A stretch of DNA of 64,000 nt from Reichenbachiella sp. 5M10 (GTDB lineage: Bacteria > Bacteroidota > Bacteroidia > Cytophagales > Cyclobacteriaceae): NCBI RefSeq assembly GCF_002742335.1, contig NZ_MDGR01000007.1, positions 1,864,501 through 1,928,500 on the forward strand, read 5' to 3'. The notes beneath the pieces are model-generated. The model did no database searches and was not told where the DNA came from. It worked only from the letters and a program-made list of their open reading frames with translations. Made by a program: the position numbers and the translations under genes. Of this stretch, positions 53,164 to 62,300 are shown piece by piece; the stretch's first letter is position 1, and each line of letters opens with the position of its first letter.

Positions 53164-53754
53164 TTAAAATTCAGACTCTTCTAAGAGTGTGTAGGTAAAT
53201 GAATTGCCAAATCTCCGGGCGGCCTCTCTACAGGTATCCATGAAAAAATTGAAGTCATTTACTTTTTTAAAAACTTGGCATCCCGCAGACCACTTTTCGA
53301 CTACAGTCGACTCACCATTGGCATTGCTTCTGTGGATATTGATGCCAAAGATGCCAGTATCTGTCGGGCCGTTCATATCAAGGCTTGTGTCTCGGTCATT
53401 GTCTCGCCAGACCGTTACGGGCCGCTGTTGTTTGAGTGCTTCGTATCTGCCTTGATGTAGGCCTATGGCATGTGACTGCCTGTACTGCCCAGGGACCAAG
53501 ATGGCTGTCCCATTGACATTTGAGGGATTTTGTAGCCAGTAGTTGCCTGGATCTGTAGTGATGGCAAATTCAAAAATCTTCCATTCCAAGTGCTCATCTC
53601 TGTATATCAAGTACAACCAATCATCAAAACTATTGGCAATGGGGTTATTGCTCCTAATGCCAATGATATTGAGGTTATACGGCTTTTGGTTGTCGAAAAA
53701 CCGATACTGTTTTTTCTCGAGTACTTGGACTAAGGCGTCTCTTGTGAACTTCAT
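53164..53754 (-). CDS. L,D-transpeptidase-like / phage-type peptidoglycan domain protein
   Basis: 196 aa from ATG 53754 (MKFTRDALV); the frame upstream is open but lacks features of a real protein. A single compact domain with the catalytic pattern His141 (GINIHRSN) and Ser156-x-x-Cys159 (KWSAGCQVF), as in YkuD-type enzymes and a phage-associated relative. GIRSNNPIANSFDDWLYLI and TTDPGNYWLQNP are characteristic of this phage-type subfamily. No signal peptide. First gene of the minus-strand accessory run; 28 bases separate it from the DUF2589-type gene. Predicted to act on peptidoglycan cross-links if it reaches them. Confidence 0.78.
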   Translation of the reverse strand: MKFTRDALVQVLEKKQYRFFDNQKPYNLNIIGIRSNNPIANSFDDWLYLIYRDEHLEWKIFEFAITTDPGNYWLQNPSNVNGTAILVPGQYRQSHAIGLHQGRYEALKQQRPVTVWRDNDRDTSLDMNGPTDTGIFGINIHRSNANGESTVVEKWSAGCQVFKKVNDFNFFMDTCREAARRFGNSFTYTLLEESEF

Positions 53755-54242
53755 AGGTCTTTTGGTTTGAGGGATCAAGAATTTGTTTTCTTGATTCAAA
53801 CTTGACGAAACCCGTCTGCAAGTAAAAAATGAATGAGTGGACGGTATCCAATCATTAGTGAATGCTGTCTTTTTTTGAGTAGAGCCTTTTAAATACAATT
53901 ATTTGAAAGGATATTGCAGGAAAACCAAGCTATGTACTTACCATGAAACTTAAAGCAACGGACGAGTTCTATAGGCCTAATCAGGCACATTCATAGAATA
54001 GTCATCGTTCATCCATTCTTTTGAGCATAAGGCTGATGCCTTGTCTAGGGGCTGCATTACCTGTGGTATCACTTATAGGAGAGAGTAATCTGAGTTTGAC
54101 TGTACTCACCCAAAAACAACAGATCAGACTTCTCGTACATTGCCCTACTCGCTGAGCTCATGCAGAAATGGATCAACACCGGGAATAAATATATCTCGTC
54201 TTGTCAAAAGCGGTACCCACTAAACTAAACCATACAACTACT
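53755..54242. promoter_or_regulatory. Divergent intergenic region of the second accessory block
   Basis: 488 bases between the minus-strand run and the plus-strand kinase operon. It must contain both promoters. I see no gene, no strong hairpin and no clear repeat; the segment near 54190-54230 is AT-rich. The only open frames run into the starts discussed for the flanking genes. Confidence 0.5.
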
Positions 54243-54773
54243 ATGAAAATACTAATCCATGTAAAGAATACTCCAAGCCCGTACGTCATCGAACTGAATC
54301 AGGACGATTTGAATACTGTGCTGATGAATACCAATGTACTCACTGAGTCTTCCAGAGAATTCCCGATGAAACTAGACCCTTTTGTGAAAATCCAATCTGG
54401 TTCACTGCTAAGCTTGGCATACAACGACACGGTGCATATAGATGTAGCCTCCAGTGATGATAATCTAAAGTTGGAATATATATACATCAACAATTGTAGT
54501 CATTTGGATACTCGAGAGAATGGCTACATGACCCCTGATGAATGGAGAGATTTACTCAAATACAATGAATCGGATAATATCTTGGCGGCAGCAAATGGGA
54601 CATTGTATGTAGGTACGGTAAACAATCAAGGAGTAAAAACGGGGGATGTTACGATCCTAAAGAAATCCGAAAACTGTGTTTTTCGATTTGGGATTGTCAT
54701 TAGCTTTTTAGTCCCCGGCCGCAAGGTATATGGCATCATCGATCCTTTGATCAAAATCACCAACTCAGCCTGA
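54243..54773 (+). CDS. 176-aa hypothetical protein upstream of kinase
   Basis: Starts at ATG 54243 (MKILIHVK), chosen because it follows the AT-rich leader; an upstream in-frame start would add only a polar leader. Soluble, no signal peptide. Beta-rich with a C-terminal FRFGIVISFLVPGRKVYGIIDPLIKI, a strand pattern seen in several Bacteroidota beta-sandwich proteins of unknown role. It ends 3 bases before the kinase start, so it is co-transcribed and may be the signal or target of the two-component pair. Confidence 0.68.
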   Translation: MKILIHVKNTPSPYVIELNQDDLNTVLMNTNVLTESSREFPMKLDPFVKIQSGSLLSLAYNDTVHIDVASSDDNLKLEYIYINNCSHLDTRENGYMTPDEWRDLLKYNESDNILAAANGTLYVGTVNNQGVKTGDVTILKKSENCVFRFGIVISFLVPGRKVYGIIDPLIKITNSA

Positions 54774-54776
54774 TTG

Positions 54777-56573
54777 ATGAAAAGCAGTAGGGTTGCATGG
54801 GCGATATTTATCCTCCATGTTTTTCTATCGCCTTTGATTTTGACGGGGCAGATCAGCTCTGGCTTACGAATCGATCAACTCATTGATTCGCTGAATACGT
54901 ATTCGCTAGAAGATAGTCAGAAAGTAGAGCTACTCTGTCAGATCGCCTATCATCATCATGACCCCATGATGGCCTTGCAGTATGGTCAGCAGTCCTTGCA
55001 ACTCGCCCAAACACTGAATAGACCTCTGCTCATTGCTCGCGCCTATGAAGAATTGGCTGAGGCTCATAGAGTATTAGGCAATGAAGTCCAATCGCGACAT
55101 GCAACTACACGTGCACTCAGAATATATGAAAACGAAAATGAATATCATTTGGCAGCTGCCCTATACGCTCAAACGGCCAATTACCTGCTAAAGGATCAAC
55201 GGTATGATCAAGCTATCCGCCTGTTAGAGAGTGCTAAACAGAACTATAAAAAAAGTGGAGACAATAAAAAGTATGCACTGACATGTATCAACCTAGGAGA
55301 AGCTTTTCGATTGACCCAACACTATGATAGTGCCAAACACTATCTATACCATGCTCTGACTTGTAACTATACAGAGGATTCGCTCATCAGAGGCTATGCC
55401 CTTGGCAATCTAGGCATGGTGTATCATGAGTCGATCGAGTTGAAAAATGCCAAAGAGTATTTGATAGATGGTATTGCGATCGTAGAAAAGTTGAAAGACC
55501 CCTACTCGACATCTGTCTATCTCGCCGAACTAGGACGCGTCTATCAGCAACAGGGATTAAAAGATCAAGCTGAAAAACACTTACTCAAGGCAATAAAAAT
55601 GGCACAGGATGCCAACCTTAAAGAACAAATACGTGATTTTAGTCAGCAGTTGTCGTTTTACTATGCCGAACTTCACGACTACCGAAGCAGTCTTCAATAC
55701 CAAAGATTGTTTCAAATATACCAAGACAGTCTTGTCAATAAAACAAATATCCAACTGGTCGAACGAATCAAAGCAGAATACGAAATAGACAAAAAGAACT
55801 CTGAAATTCAACTGCTAGACCAGATCAATCTACAGCGCACCTACGCTGCGTATGGTTTAGCCCTAGGGGTTGTTTTATTGGTATGTCTCAGTCTTTTGCT
55901 CCATCGAAAGAATGAACAAGCCAAGACGGCTAATGACATACTCTCGGAACAAAAGGAGACACTAGCTCATCGAGAGAAAGAAAAAGCAGTGCTTCTACAT
56001 GAACTCAATCATCGCGTAAAGAATAATCTTCAGATGATCTCTAGTTTGCTCAATATGCAAAAACATGAGCTAGTGGGGCATCCCGCCGAACAAGCCATCC
56101 ACGAAAGCAAGCATCGAATAGATGCTCTGTCGCTCATCCATCAACGCCTCTATCAACAAGACACTCAAACCAAAATCTCCGTCAAGGAATATTTTACAGA
56201 TCTCATTCTAAATTTGGTCTACAGCTACGGACGAGAGGTGAAGTGTACTTTCGATATATCTGACACTCCTCTACTCATCGACATTCTTATTCCATTGGCC
56301 CTAATAACGAATGAGCTCGTCACCAATGCATTGAAATATGCCTTCGAAGAAACCTCTGAACCAAATATTCACTTTGAGTTCCAGACAAAACCATGTTGTG
56401 CTTCGCTATTGGTAAGGGATAATGGGAGTGGCTTTGATCCTAGCCAGCAAAAAGAAGGTTTTGGACTCGTACTCACTCGCACATTAGTGGCACAACTCGA
56501 TGGGGATTTAAGATACACAAACCAAAACGGCTCAATCTGGACACTCCATATCAAAATAGACCCTCTATCATGA
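54777..56573 (+). CDS. TPR-domain HisKA_2 sensor histidine kinase
   Basis: 598 aa from ATG 54777 (TTG 54774 is an alternative). Signal/TM start, about six TPR units (about 45-350), one TM (about 355-377), a coiled linker, then a HisKA_2 domain with phospho-His412 in LNHRVKNNLQMISSLLNMQ and an HATPase with NELVTNALKYAF and a GFG box (EGFGLVLT). TPR regions of this class are extracytoplasmic and sense cell-envelope state or partner binding. Overlaps the LytTR regulator by 4 bases (ATGA). Confidence 0.92.
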   Translation: MKSSRVAWAIFILHVFLSPLILTGQISSGLRIDQLIDSLNTYSLEDSQKVELLCQIAYHHHDPMMALQYGQQSLQLAQTLNRPLLIARAYEELAEAHRVLGNEVQSRHATTRALRIYENENEYHLAAALYAQTANYLLKDQRYDQAIRLLESAKQNYKKSGDNKKYALTCINLGEAFRLTQHYDSAKHYLYHALTCNYTEDSLIRGYALGNLGMVYHESIELKNAKEYLIDGIAIVEKLKDPYSTSVYLAELGRVYQQQGLKDQAEKHLLKAIKMAQDANLKEQIRDFSQQLSFYYAELHDYRSSLQYQRLFQIYQDSLVNKTNIQLVERIKAEYEIDKKNSEIQLLDQINLQRTYAAYGLALGVVLLVCLSLLLHRKNEQAKTANDILSEQKETLAHREKEKAVLLHELNHRVKNNLQMISSLLNMQKHELVGHPAEQAIHESKHRIDALSLIHQRLYQQDTQTKISVKEYFTDLILNLVYSYGREVKCTFDISDTPLLIDILIPLALITNELVTNALKYAFEETSEPNIHFEFQTKPCCASLLVRDNGSGFDPSQQKEGFGLVLTRTLVAQLDGDLRYTNQNGSIWTLHIKIDPLS

Positions 56574-57334
56574 CGCATAAAAATAATAAGTTAAACATAC
56601 TCATCGTAGAAGACGAGATCGTCCTAGCTCAGGATCTTGCCATAAGGCTTTCACCGGCATACAATATCATCGGTCCATATACCAATGTTCGGGAGGCACT
56701 TATCGAATTGGAAAAACATACAATAGACCTTATCCTAATTGATATTGAGCTAAAAGGAGAGCAAGATGGTATCGATTTAGCAAAGTGCATCAATGATAAG
56801 TTTCACCTACCATTTATCTTCCTTTCTTCCCATTCTGATCAAAAAACAATCAATCGAGCTAAGTATGTCAAGCCTTATGCCTATCTACTCAAACCTTACA
56901 ACGATAGAGAAATTGCCATCGCTATTGAACTAGCGCTGTGCAATTGTGCCGAACAAAAAGCGATAAGTGATTCGAATAAGTCAAAGGACACGATTGAGCA
57001 TGACTCACAGGTCATTAATCTTAACGATTCTCTATTTCTAAAAAAGAAAAACTACTACGAACGGGTTGCATTGGCTGATATCTCCTTGTTGGAAGCGGAC
57101 AACAACTATACTACGGTGTACACTCATTCAGATAAGTACGTCTACTCAACCGTACTAAAAAAGATGGAAGAGAAACTACCGCGACATCTGTTTTTGAGAA
57201 TTCATCGTAGCTACGTCATCAATATACAGGCTATACGAGGATATGAAGGGAATTTACTCCAAGTGCTTGATAGAAAAATACCTGTAGGCAAGCAATACAG
57301 AAAGGCACTTTTTGAATTATTCAACTCATTCTAA
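56570..57334 (+). CDS. LytTR-family response regulator
   Basis: 254 aa. Receiver domain (9-125) with VEDE, phospho-acceptor Asp58 in LILIDIEL, a Ser/Thr in FLSSHSD and Lys in YLLKPYN. A LytTR DNA-binding domain occupies about 155-254 (YYERVALADISLLEADNNYTTVYTHSD, FLRIHRSYVINIQAI). Cognate partner of the kinase, since it starts within its stop codon. It probably binds imperfect direct repeats; the divergent promoter region and the DUF2589 run are the nearest candidate targets. Confidence 0.94.
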   Translation: MTHKNNKLNILIVEDEIVLAQDLAIRLSPAYNIIGPYTNVREALIELEKHTIDLILIDIELKGEQDGIDLAKCINDKFHLPFIFLSSHSDQKTINRAKYVKPYAYLLKPYNDREIAIAIELALCNCAEQKAISDSNKSKDTIEHDSQVINLNDSLFLKKKNYYERVALADISLLEADNNYTTVYTHSDKYVYSTVLKKMEEKLPRHLFLRIHRSYVINIQAIRGYEGNLLQVLDRKIPVGKQYRKALFELFNSF

Positions 57335-57453
57335 GCCATCACTTCATGGTTACACGATTTGCCTTGGTACATGATGTAAGTAACAGAACCTAGACACTAG
57401 GCTTTAGAGTTCAACCAAAGGATATCACCCGGATGAACATACATATTTGGTCT

Positions 57454-57471
57454 AAAACCCAGTGTCTGGGT
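57454..57471 (-). terminator. Intrinsic terminator after the AhpD-like gene
   Basis: ACCCAG-ACA-CTGGGT on the minus strand followed by TTTTAG, just beyond the stop of the AhpD-like gene. Faces the end of the response-regulator gene and may serve both sides. Confidence 0.7.
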
Positions 57472-57479
57472 GGCTCAAG

Positions 57480-58037
57480 TTATACTGTTTCCGTTTCCCA
57501 AGCGAACTGCTTGAACCCTTCGTCCAAAGGTGTCTCAGCAATATGATTCGTATAGTTGCTGATCACTTTTTGAGACAAGCCAAGGATGATTTCCAATACG
57601 TGCTGTTGTGCATAGCCTGCTGCATAAAATGCGCTCAATTCATCTTCGCTAATTCGTCCTCGATTGCGAACAATCGTAAGTGTCGCTTCATGCAAGGCTT
57701 GCAACTTGGCAGTAGGCAATTCTGTCTTGTTTCTAAGGGCCTCAATGATCGCCTCGTCTACATTCATGCTGTGTGCGATGGCTGTATGTGCAGGCACACA
57801 GTAGTGACACTCGTGTTCCACGTTGATGGTTTGCCAGACTACAGTCAACTCCTCTTTGTCAAATGATGTATTGGTAAACAGGCCATGCAGCGTCTGGTAA
57901 GCTTCTAGCAACTGAGGAGATTCTGCCAATGCTCCGTGTAGATTGGGTACGTACCCATAGGCACTTTGTGATTTTTCCAACAAAGGTTTACTGTTTTCGG
58001 GGGCTGATTCTACGGTGTGAATTTTCAATGTACTCAT
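57480..58037 (-). CDS. AhpD-like carboxymuconolactone decarboxylase-family protein
   Basis: 185 aa, all-helical, cytoplasmic. CxxC redox motif at Cys77-Cys80 with upstream Glu74/76 and His84 (EHECHYCVPAH), the AhpD active-site arrangement. Probable peroxidase-linked or alkylhydroperoxidase-like activity, commonly used for oxidative or electrophile stress. A TetR operator copy lies in the promoter region (58079-58098), so TetR controls it. Confidence 0.87.
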   Translation of the reverse strand: MSTLKIHTVESAPENSKPLLEKSQSAYGYVPNLHGALAESPQLLEAYQTLHGLFTNTSFDKEELTVVWQTINVEHECHYCVPAHTAIAHSMNVDEAIIEALRNKTELPTAKLQALHEATLTIVRNRGRISEDELSAFYAAGYAQQHVLEIILGLSQKVISNYTNHIAETPLDEGFKQFAWETETV

Positions 58038-58078
58038 AATTGTGTTTGTTTATTGTTAATTTATTAGTTCAACGGTGA

Positions 58079-58098
58079 AACTAAACTATCGTTTAGTT
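58079..58098. promoter_or_regulatory. TetR operator, copy at the AhpD-like promoter
   Basis: AACTAAAC-TATC-GTTTAGTT, a perfect 8-bp inverted repeat with a 4-bp spacer between the AhpD-like gene and tetR. It shares CTAAAC-N4-GTTTAG with the site upstream of tetR. Confidence 0.7.
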
Positions 58099-58110
58099 AT
58101 TGGGTAAAAA

Positions 58111-58674
58111 TTATATGCTTTTGAAAATATTGTCTATATAATGGCCTATTTGGGAAGGGTTGAACATCCGTGAAGCCGACGACAAGCCAAACATTGAAAC
58201 AATGAGATAGTCCGCTTGTTCATCTATAGTCGCAGCATCCTTTCGCAGATCCTGCCCCAGAATATCCGCGAACAATTGCCTCACCTCCATTGTAAATTTG
58301 GTCATCTGTACTTGCAATACTGGGTCTGCATCTGGACCAAATTCATTGGCCGTGTTAGAAATCAAACATCCTTTACCACATTTAGTATCCTTCGAAAAGG
58401 CCAGAAAGTCATGAAAATATTGTTTGATCGCTGCGACACCTTCTGACGAGTTTTTCAACTTGTCTAGAATGACGTTGAGTTTAGTCTTATATAGCTTGAT
58501 ACTCTCCAAGAAAACACCATCCTTGCTACCAAAGCTGGCGTAGATAGAAAACTTATTGATACCCATCTCCTTCTCCAGCATAGCCATGGATGTGGTTTCA
58601 TATCCATGACGCCAAAATAGATTCATGGCTTTGTCAATTACTTCTTCTTCTTTGTATGTCTTTTGTCTAGCCAT
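58111..58674 (-). CDS. TetR/AcrR-family regulator
   Basis: 187 aa. N-terminal TetR HTH (KEEEVIDKAMNLFWRHGYETTSMAMLEKEMGINKFSIYASFGSKDGVF, about 7-55). C-terminal ligand-binding domain with KCGKGCLISNTANEFG, which contains two Cys and resembles the NemR/AcuR-type branch that responds to electrophiles. Autoregulation is indicated by the second operator copy upstream. It probably represses itself and the AhpD-like gene. Confidence 0.92.
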   Translation of the reverse strand: MARQKTYKEEEVIDKAMNLFWRHGYETTSMAMLEKEMGINKFSIYASFGSKDGVFLESIKLYKTKLNVILDKLKNSSEGVAAIKQYFHDFLAFSKDTKCGKGCLISNTANEFGPDADPVLQVQMTKFTMEVRQLFADILGQDLRKDAATIDEQADYLIVSMFGLSSASRMFNPSQIGHYIDNIFKSI

Positions 58675-58697
58675 AGTTGATACTGTTATACGACCAA

Positions 58698-58715
58698 TCT
58701 AAACGATGGTTTAGA
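58698..58715. promoter_or_regulatory. TetR operator, copy upstream of tetR
   Basis: TCTAAAC-GATG-GTTTAGA, 7-bp inverted repeat with the same 4-bp spacing as the copy at 58079-58098, 23 bases upstream of the tetR start. Confidence 0.7.
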
Positions 58716-58839
58716 AATATAGAACTATTTTCATATTATTTGTTCCATGCATCCCCCATGCACCCTGACATAGCACATGAAAGACAGACGAAATGAAGAA
58801 CTATATGACTCAAAGCCTCTAAATTTGTCCTATTAATTT

Positions 58840-59202
58840 ATGGATCACACATCAACTATGAACGCTAGCACATTTACTAACAAACTCAAAGAGACACCAG
58901 AACAAATCACCTTTGAAGAGACCATGCAGGTCATCGAAGCTGAATACACCTTCACTCCTACGGCTTTCCAAAATGGAGACCTATACAATGAAGCAGGACA
59001 AAACTCAGGTTCATGCAAATTGTTTGCCTTTGCTCAGGATCAAGGATACACGGTCGATGAGACGCTGCAGTGCTTTGGGGACTATTATAGGATAGATGTC
59101 CTCAATGACCCCAACGGGACTGGACACCAAAACATTCGAAACTTCATGCAGTATGGCTGGGAAGGGATACGTTTTGAGAGTCAAGCTATAGCAAAAGGCT
59201 AA
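58840..59202 (+). CDS. HopJ type III effector-family protein
   Basis: 120 aa (an in-frame ATG at 58858 gives 114, nearer the family). Conserved PF08888-type features: ITFEETMQVIEAEYTFTPTAFQNGDLYNEAGQNSGSCKLFAFAQDQG and CFGDYYR, then DVLNDPNGTGHQNIRNFMQYGWEGIRF. Despite its name, the family is widespread in free-living bacteria, so no secretion system is implied. Cytoplasmic; role unknown. A strong terminator follows. Confidence 0.88.
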   Translation: MDHTSTMNASTFTNKLKETPEQITFEETMQVIEAEYTFTPTAFQNGDLYNEAGQNSGSCKLFAFAQDQGYTVDETLQCFGDYYRIDVLNDPNGTGHQNIRNFMQYGWEGIRFESQAIAKG

Positions 59203-59228
59203 ATATTCCTTCAATAGCACTATAAAGC

Positions 59229-59257
59229 AAAAAGGCCACCGAATACGGTGGCCTTTT
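59229..59257. terminator. Intrinsic terminator after the HopJ-family gene
   Basis: AAAAGGCCACCG-AATA-CGGTGGCCTTTT: perfect 12-bp arms. Works for the HopJ gene and, read the other way, for the convergent giant gene at 59318. Confidence 0.9.
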
Positions 59258-59317
59258 AGAGTAATGTATGATAAGGTTGATCACACTCTTCGTGTGACCA
59301 ACCACTGTTGTTGCAGA

Positions 59318-62300
59318 CTATTCTTTAATTACCCTTCTCGTATATACTTGTTCGTTGGTGATCAACTGCATGTGATACACACCACTTTGCAGAGTAGCCA
59401 TATCCAACGTATAGTTACTGCTGTTTGCTGGCACTTGGATCAGCTGAATCATGATTCCTGCATTGTCAAACAAACGTATCATAGTCGCCTCTACTCCTGG
59501 CTCCCATTTTACATTCACTTGGTTTTTGACAGGGTTCGGGTACAAATCCATCTCCAAACGCTCTACTTCGATGGATGACAATATGTTGCTTTCTACACTT
59601 ACTGTGAAAGAAACAGTTACTTCATCGTTGTAGGTATCTGTAGCAGTCAAAGTCACCGTTGTACTTCCCTCTGCCAAGGGCTCGATGATGAAGCTGCCGG
59701 ACGAAATGGAAACTCCGACTACCGCAGCATCTGCTGCTGAGGCATCAAAGTACATCACATCACCGTCTGCATCAGTGAACACACTGCTTGCCGCAAAGGT
59801 CAAGTTCGTTCCGCCTACATGGAGCGTCGCGTCTTCTACAGTCATCGCTACTGGTGCAGTGTTGGTTTCAGTGGACTCTTCCTCTTCTTCTACACTGACC
59901 GTGAATGAAACAGTCACCACATCGTTGTAGGTATCTGTAGCAGTCAAAGTCACCGTTGTACTTCCTTCTGCCAAGGGCTCGATGATGAAGTTGCCAGACG
60001 AAATAGACACTCCCACTACCGCAGCATCTGTTGCTGAGGCATCAAAGTACATCACATCACTGTCTGCATCAGTGAACACACTGCTTGCCGCAAAGGTCAA
60101 GCTCATTCCTCCTGCTTGAAGCGTCGCGTCTTCTACAGTCACAGCTACTGGTGCAGCGTTGGTCTCGGTGGACTCTTCCTCCTCGTCTTCTTCCTCTTCT
60201 TCTACACTGACCGTGAATGAAACAGTTACTTCATCGTTGTAAGTATCTGTAGCAGTCAAAGTCACCGTTGTACTTCCTTCTGCCAAGGGCTCGATGATGA
60301 AGTTGCCGGACGAAATGGAAACACCGACTACCGTAGCATCTGCTGCTGAGGCATCAAAGTACATCACATCACTGTCTGCATCGGTAAACACACTGCTTGC
60401 CGCAAAGGTCAAGCTCGTTCCTCCTGCTTGAAGCGTCGCGTCTTCTACAGTCACAGCTACTGGTGCTGAATTTCGAACAGCCACCGTAACAGTGAATGAA
60501 GTAGATACCTCCACTATACCATCTGTTGCAGTCAAAGTCACTAGAGTTGCTCCAGCCGAAAGCGGCGTGATGTCAAACCCTGAGGCAGTCACTGCTGCTG
60601 TAGCAACAGTCGCATCAGCTACTGTAGCAGTAAAAGTCAAAATATGGTCTCCATCAGAGAATATCTCCGAAGCAACCAACGAATACACTCCATCACTTAC
60701 ATATCTCGATATATTCTCAAGAGACACAGCTACTGGCGCTTGGTTTTCTACCACCGTCAAGTTGAATGAAGTCAACACCTCGACCGTTCCATCTGAGGCA
60801 AATAGCCCAACGAATGTCGTGCCTGCCTGGACGGGAGTGATCTCAAAACCTGTCGAAGTAGTCAATACCGTAGCAACTTCATCGCTCTCATTGATCGCTC
60901 TGAAAGTCAAAGCATCCATGTCTGCATCACTAAAAATAGTATTGCCTTCTAGAGTCAATACTCCCTCATGAAGGTAGCGTTGCATGTCACTTACTTGACT
61001 AGCGACGGGATTTCTATTGACATTGGCTACTGTCAGATGTATCGGTTTGACCACTGTCTCTCCTTTGTCATCTGTTGCCACCAACTCAATCACATGTACA
61101 CCAGCTTGGTCATAGTCAGGACTATAAACAATAGTCGCTGTATTGCCAGAGAGAGCCAGCGAAGTAAACGCATACTCTTCAGCCAAAGCGATCTCAGTTA
61201 TGGTTCCATCCAAGTCCGAAACTTCCGCTACGAAACTCACTTCTGAACCTTCCTGTACGTTGATATTTTCGAGTACATCGATTTCTGGTAAGTGATTGAC
61301 ATAGACTTCTACTGCTCTTTCCAACGAAGGAGTCAGTGGGTCATTGAAGTTGTAAGTCACCATGGCATAGTGCGAACCTCCACGATCCGTTTCGGAAGCA
61401 TCGAGATAGAATGTCAAATCCGTATTTGCATCAGGAGCCACAGTTCCGGCTGCTGGATCTACAGTCAGCCAATCACCATACCCACCTACTTGTTCTAGTG
61501 CTCTGATTTTGAAATTATGGGCTGCATCACTGAGCCAAGAATGACCTGGGAAATACCAAGACGCACGTGGGTCCGACGTTAATCTATCGTTGTACGCAGC
61601 AGGTTGTAGCATAGAAGTCGGGTAAGTTATGACCACCCAGAAATGTTCTTCTTCTTCATAAAACAACTGTGGTTCTTCCAAGGCAATGATCGCGTTGTAG
61701 CCATTTTCTGCCTCTGGATGAGAAAACTGTTGACTCGTCACCAATTCTCCATTTTCAGGACGTGTTCCTCCTTTGTACACTTGCAACAAAGAGGGCTCAT
61801 AAGCACCGTTGCTGTTGTAGTAATTGCTCACATGTGTCAAGTAGAACCTCTCCTTCTCTAGCGTAAATTTGACCGCCACTTTAGGCGCTACAGAGCCTCC
61901 GTTTTGACCATAGTAACCGTCCGGATCGGTATGCTTGTCGTAGTAGATACTGTCTTCAAATGAAGGCACCACCGATGAGCTCACATCAGAGAATCCGTAA
62001 GGAAAGAATCTGATTTCGGTTGTATACTCTAGATCACTCATGCCCTCATTGGTCAGAGTAATCGCATCAGATGCTACTTCGGTACTCAATAAGTCCAACA
62101 CCAAGGTCTCCAATGGATTCACCACAGCGGCTGGAGGCAATACAGCTACTCCGCTCATACTTACTGTCAGCACTGGATTGCTTGCGTCATCACTGTTGAT
62201 AGTGAGTGTGTTGACAAAATCAGTCGCTTGATCCGGTGCAAAAGTCACTTTCACAACCAGTGAATCCTTAGGAGCCACCGTGTAGCTACTTGTTTTATCA

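Noticed and set aside
48673..53754. Contractile injection or type VI secretion locus
   Set aside because: No sheath, tube, baseplate, ClpV or spike genes; the M35 domain stands alone without a delivery domain or visible immunity gene.
58840..59202. Type III secretion effector
   Set aside because: The HopJ family is widespread in bacteria without type III systems, and no secretion genes are nearby.
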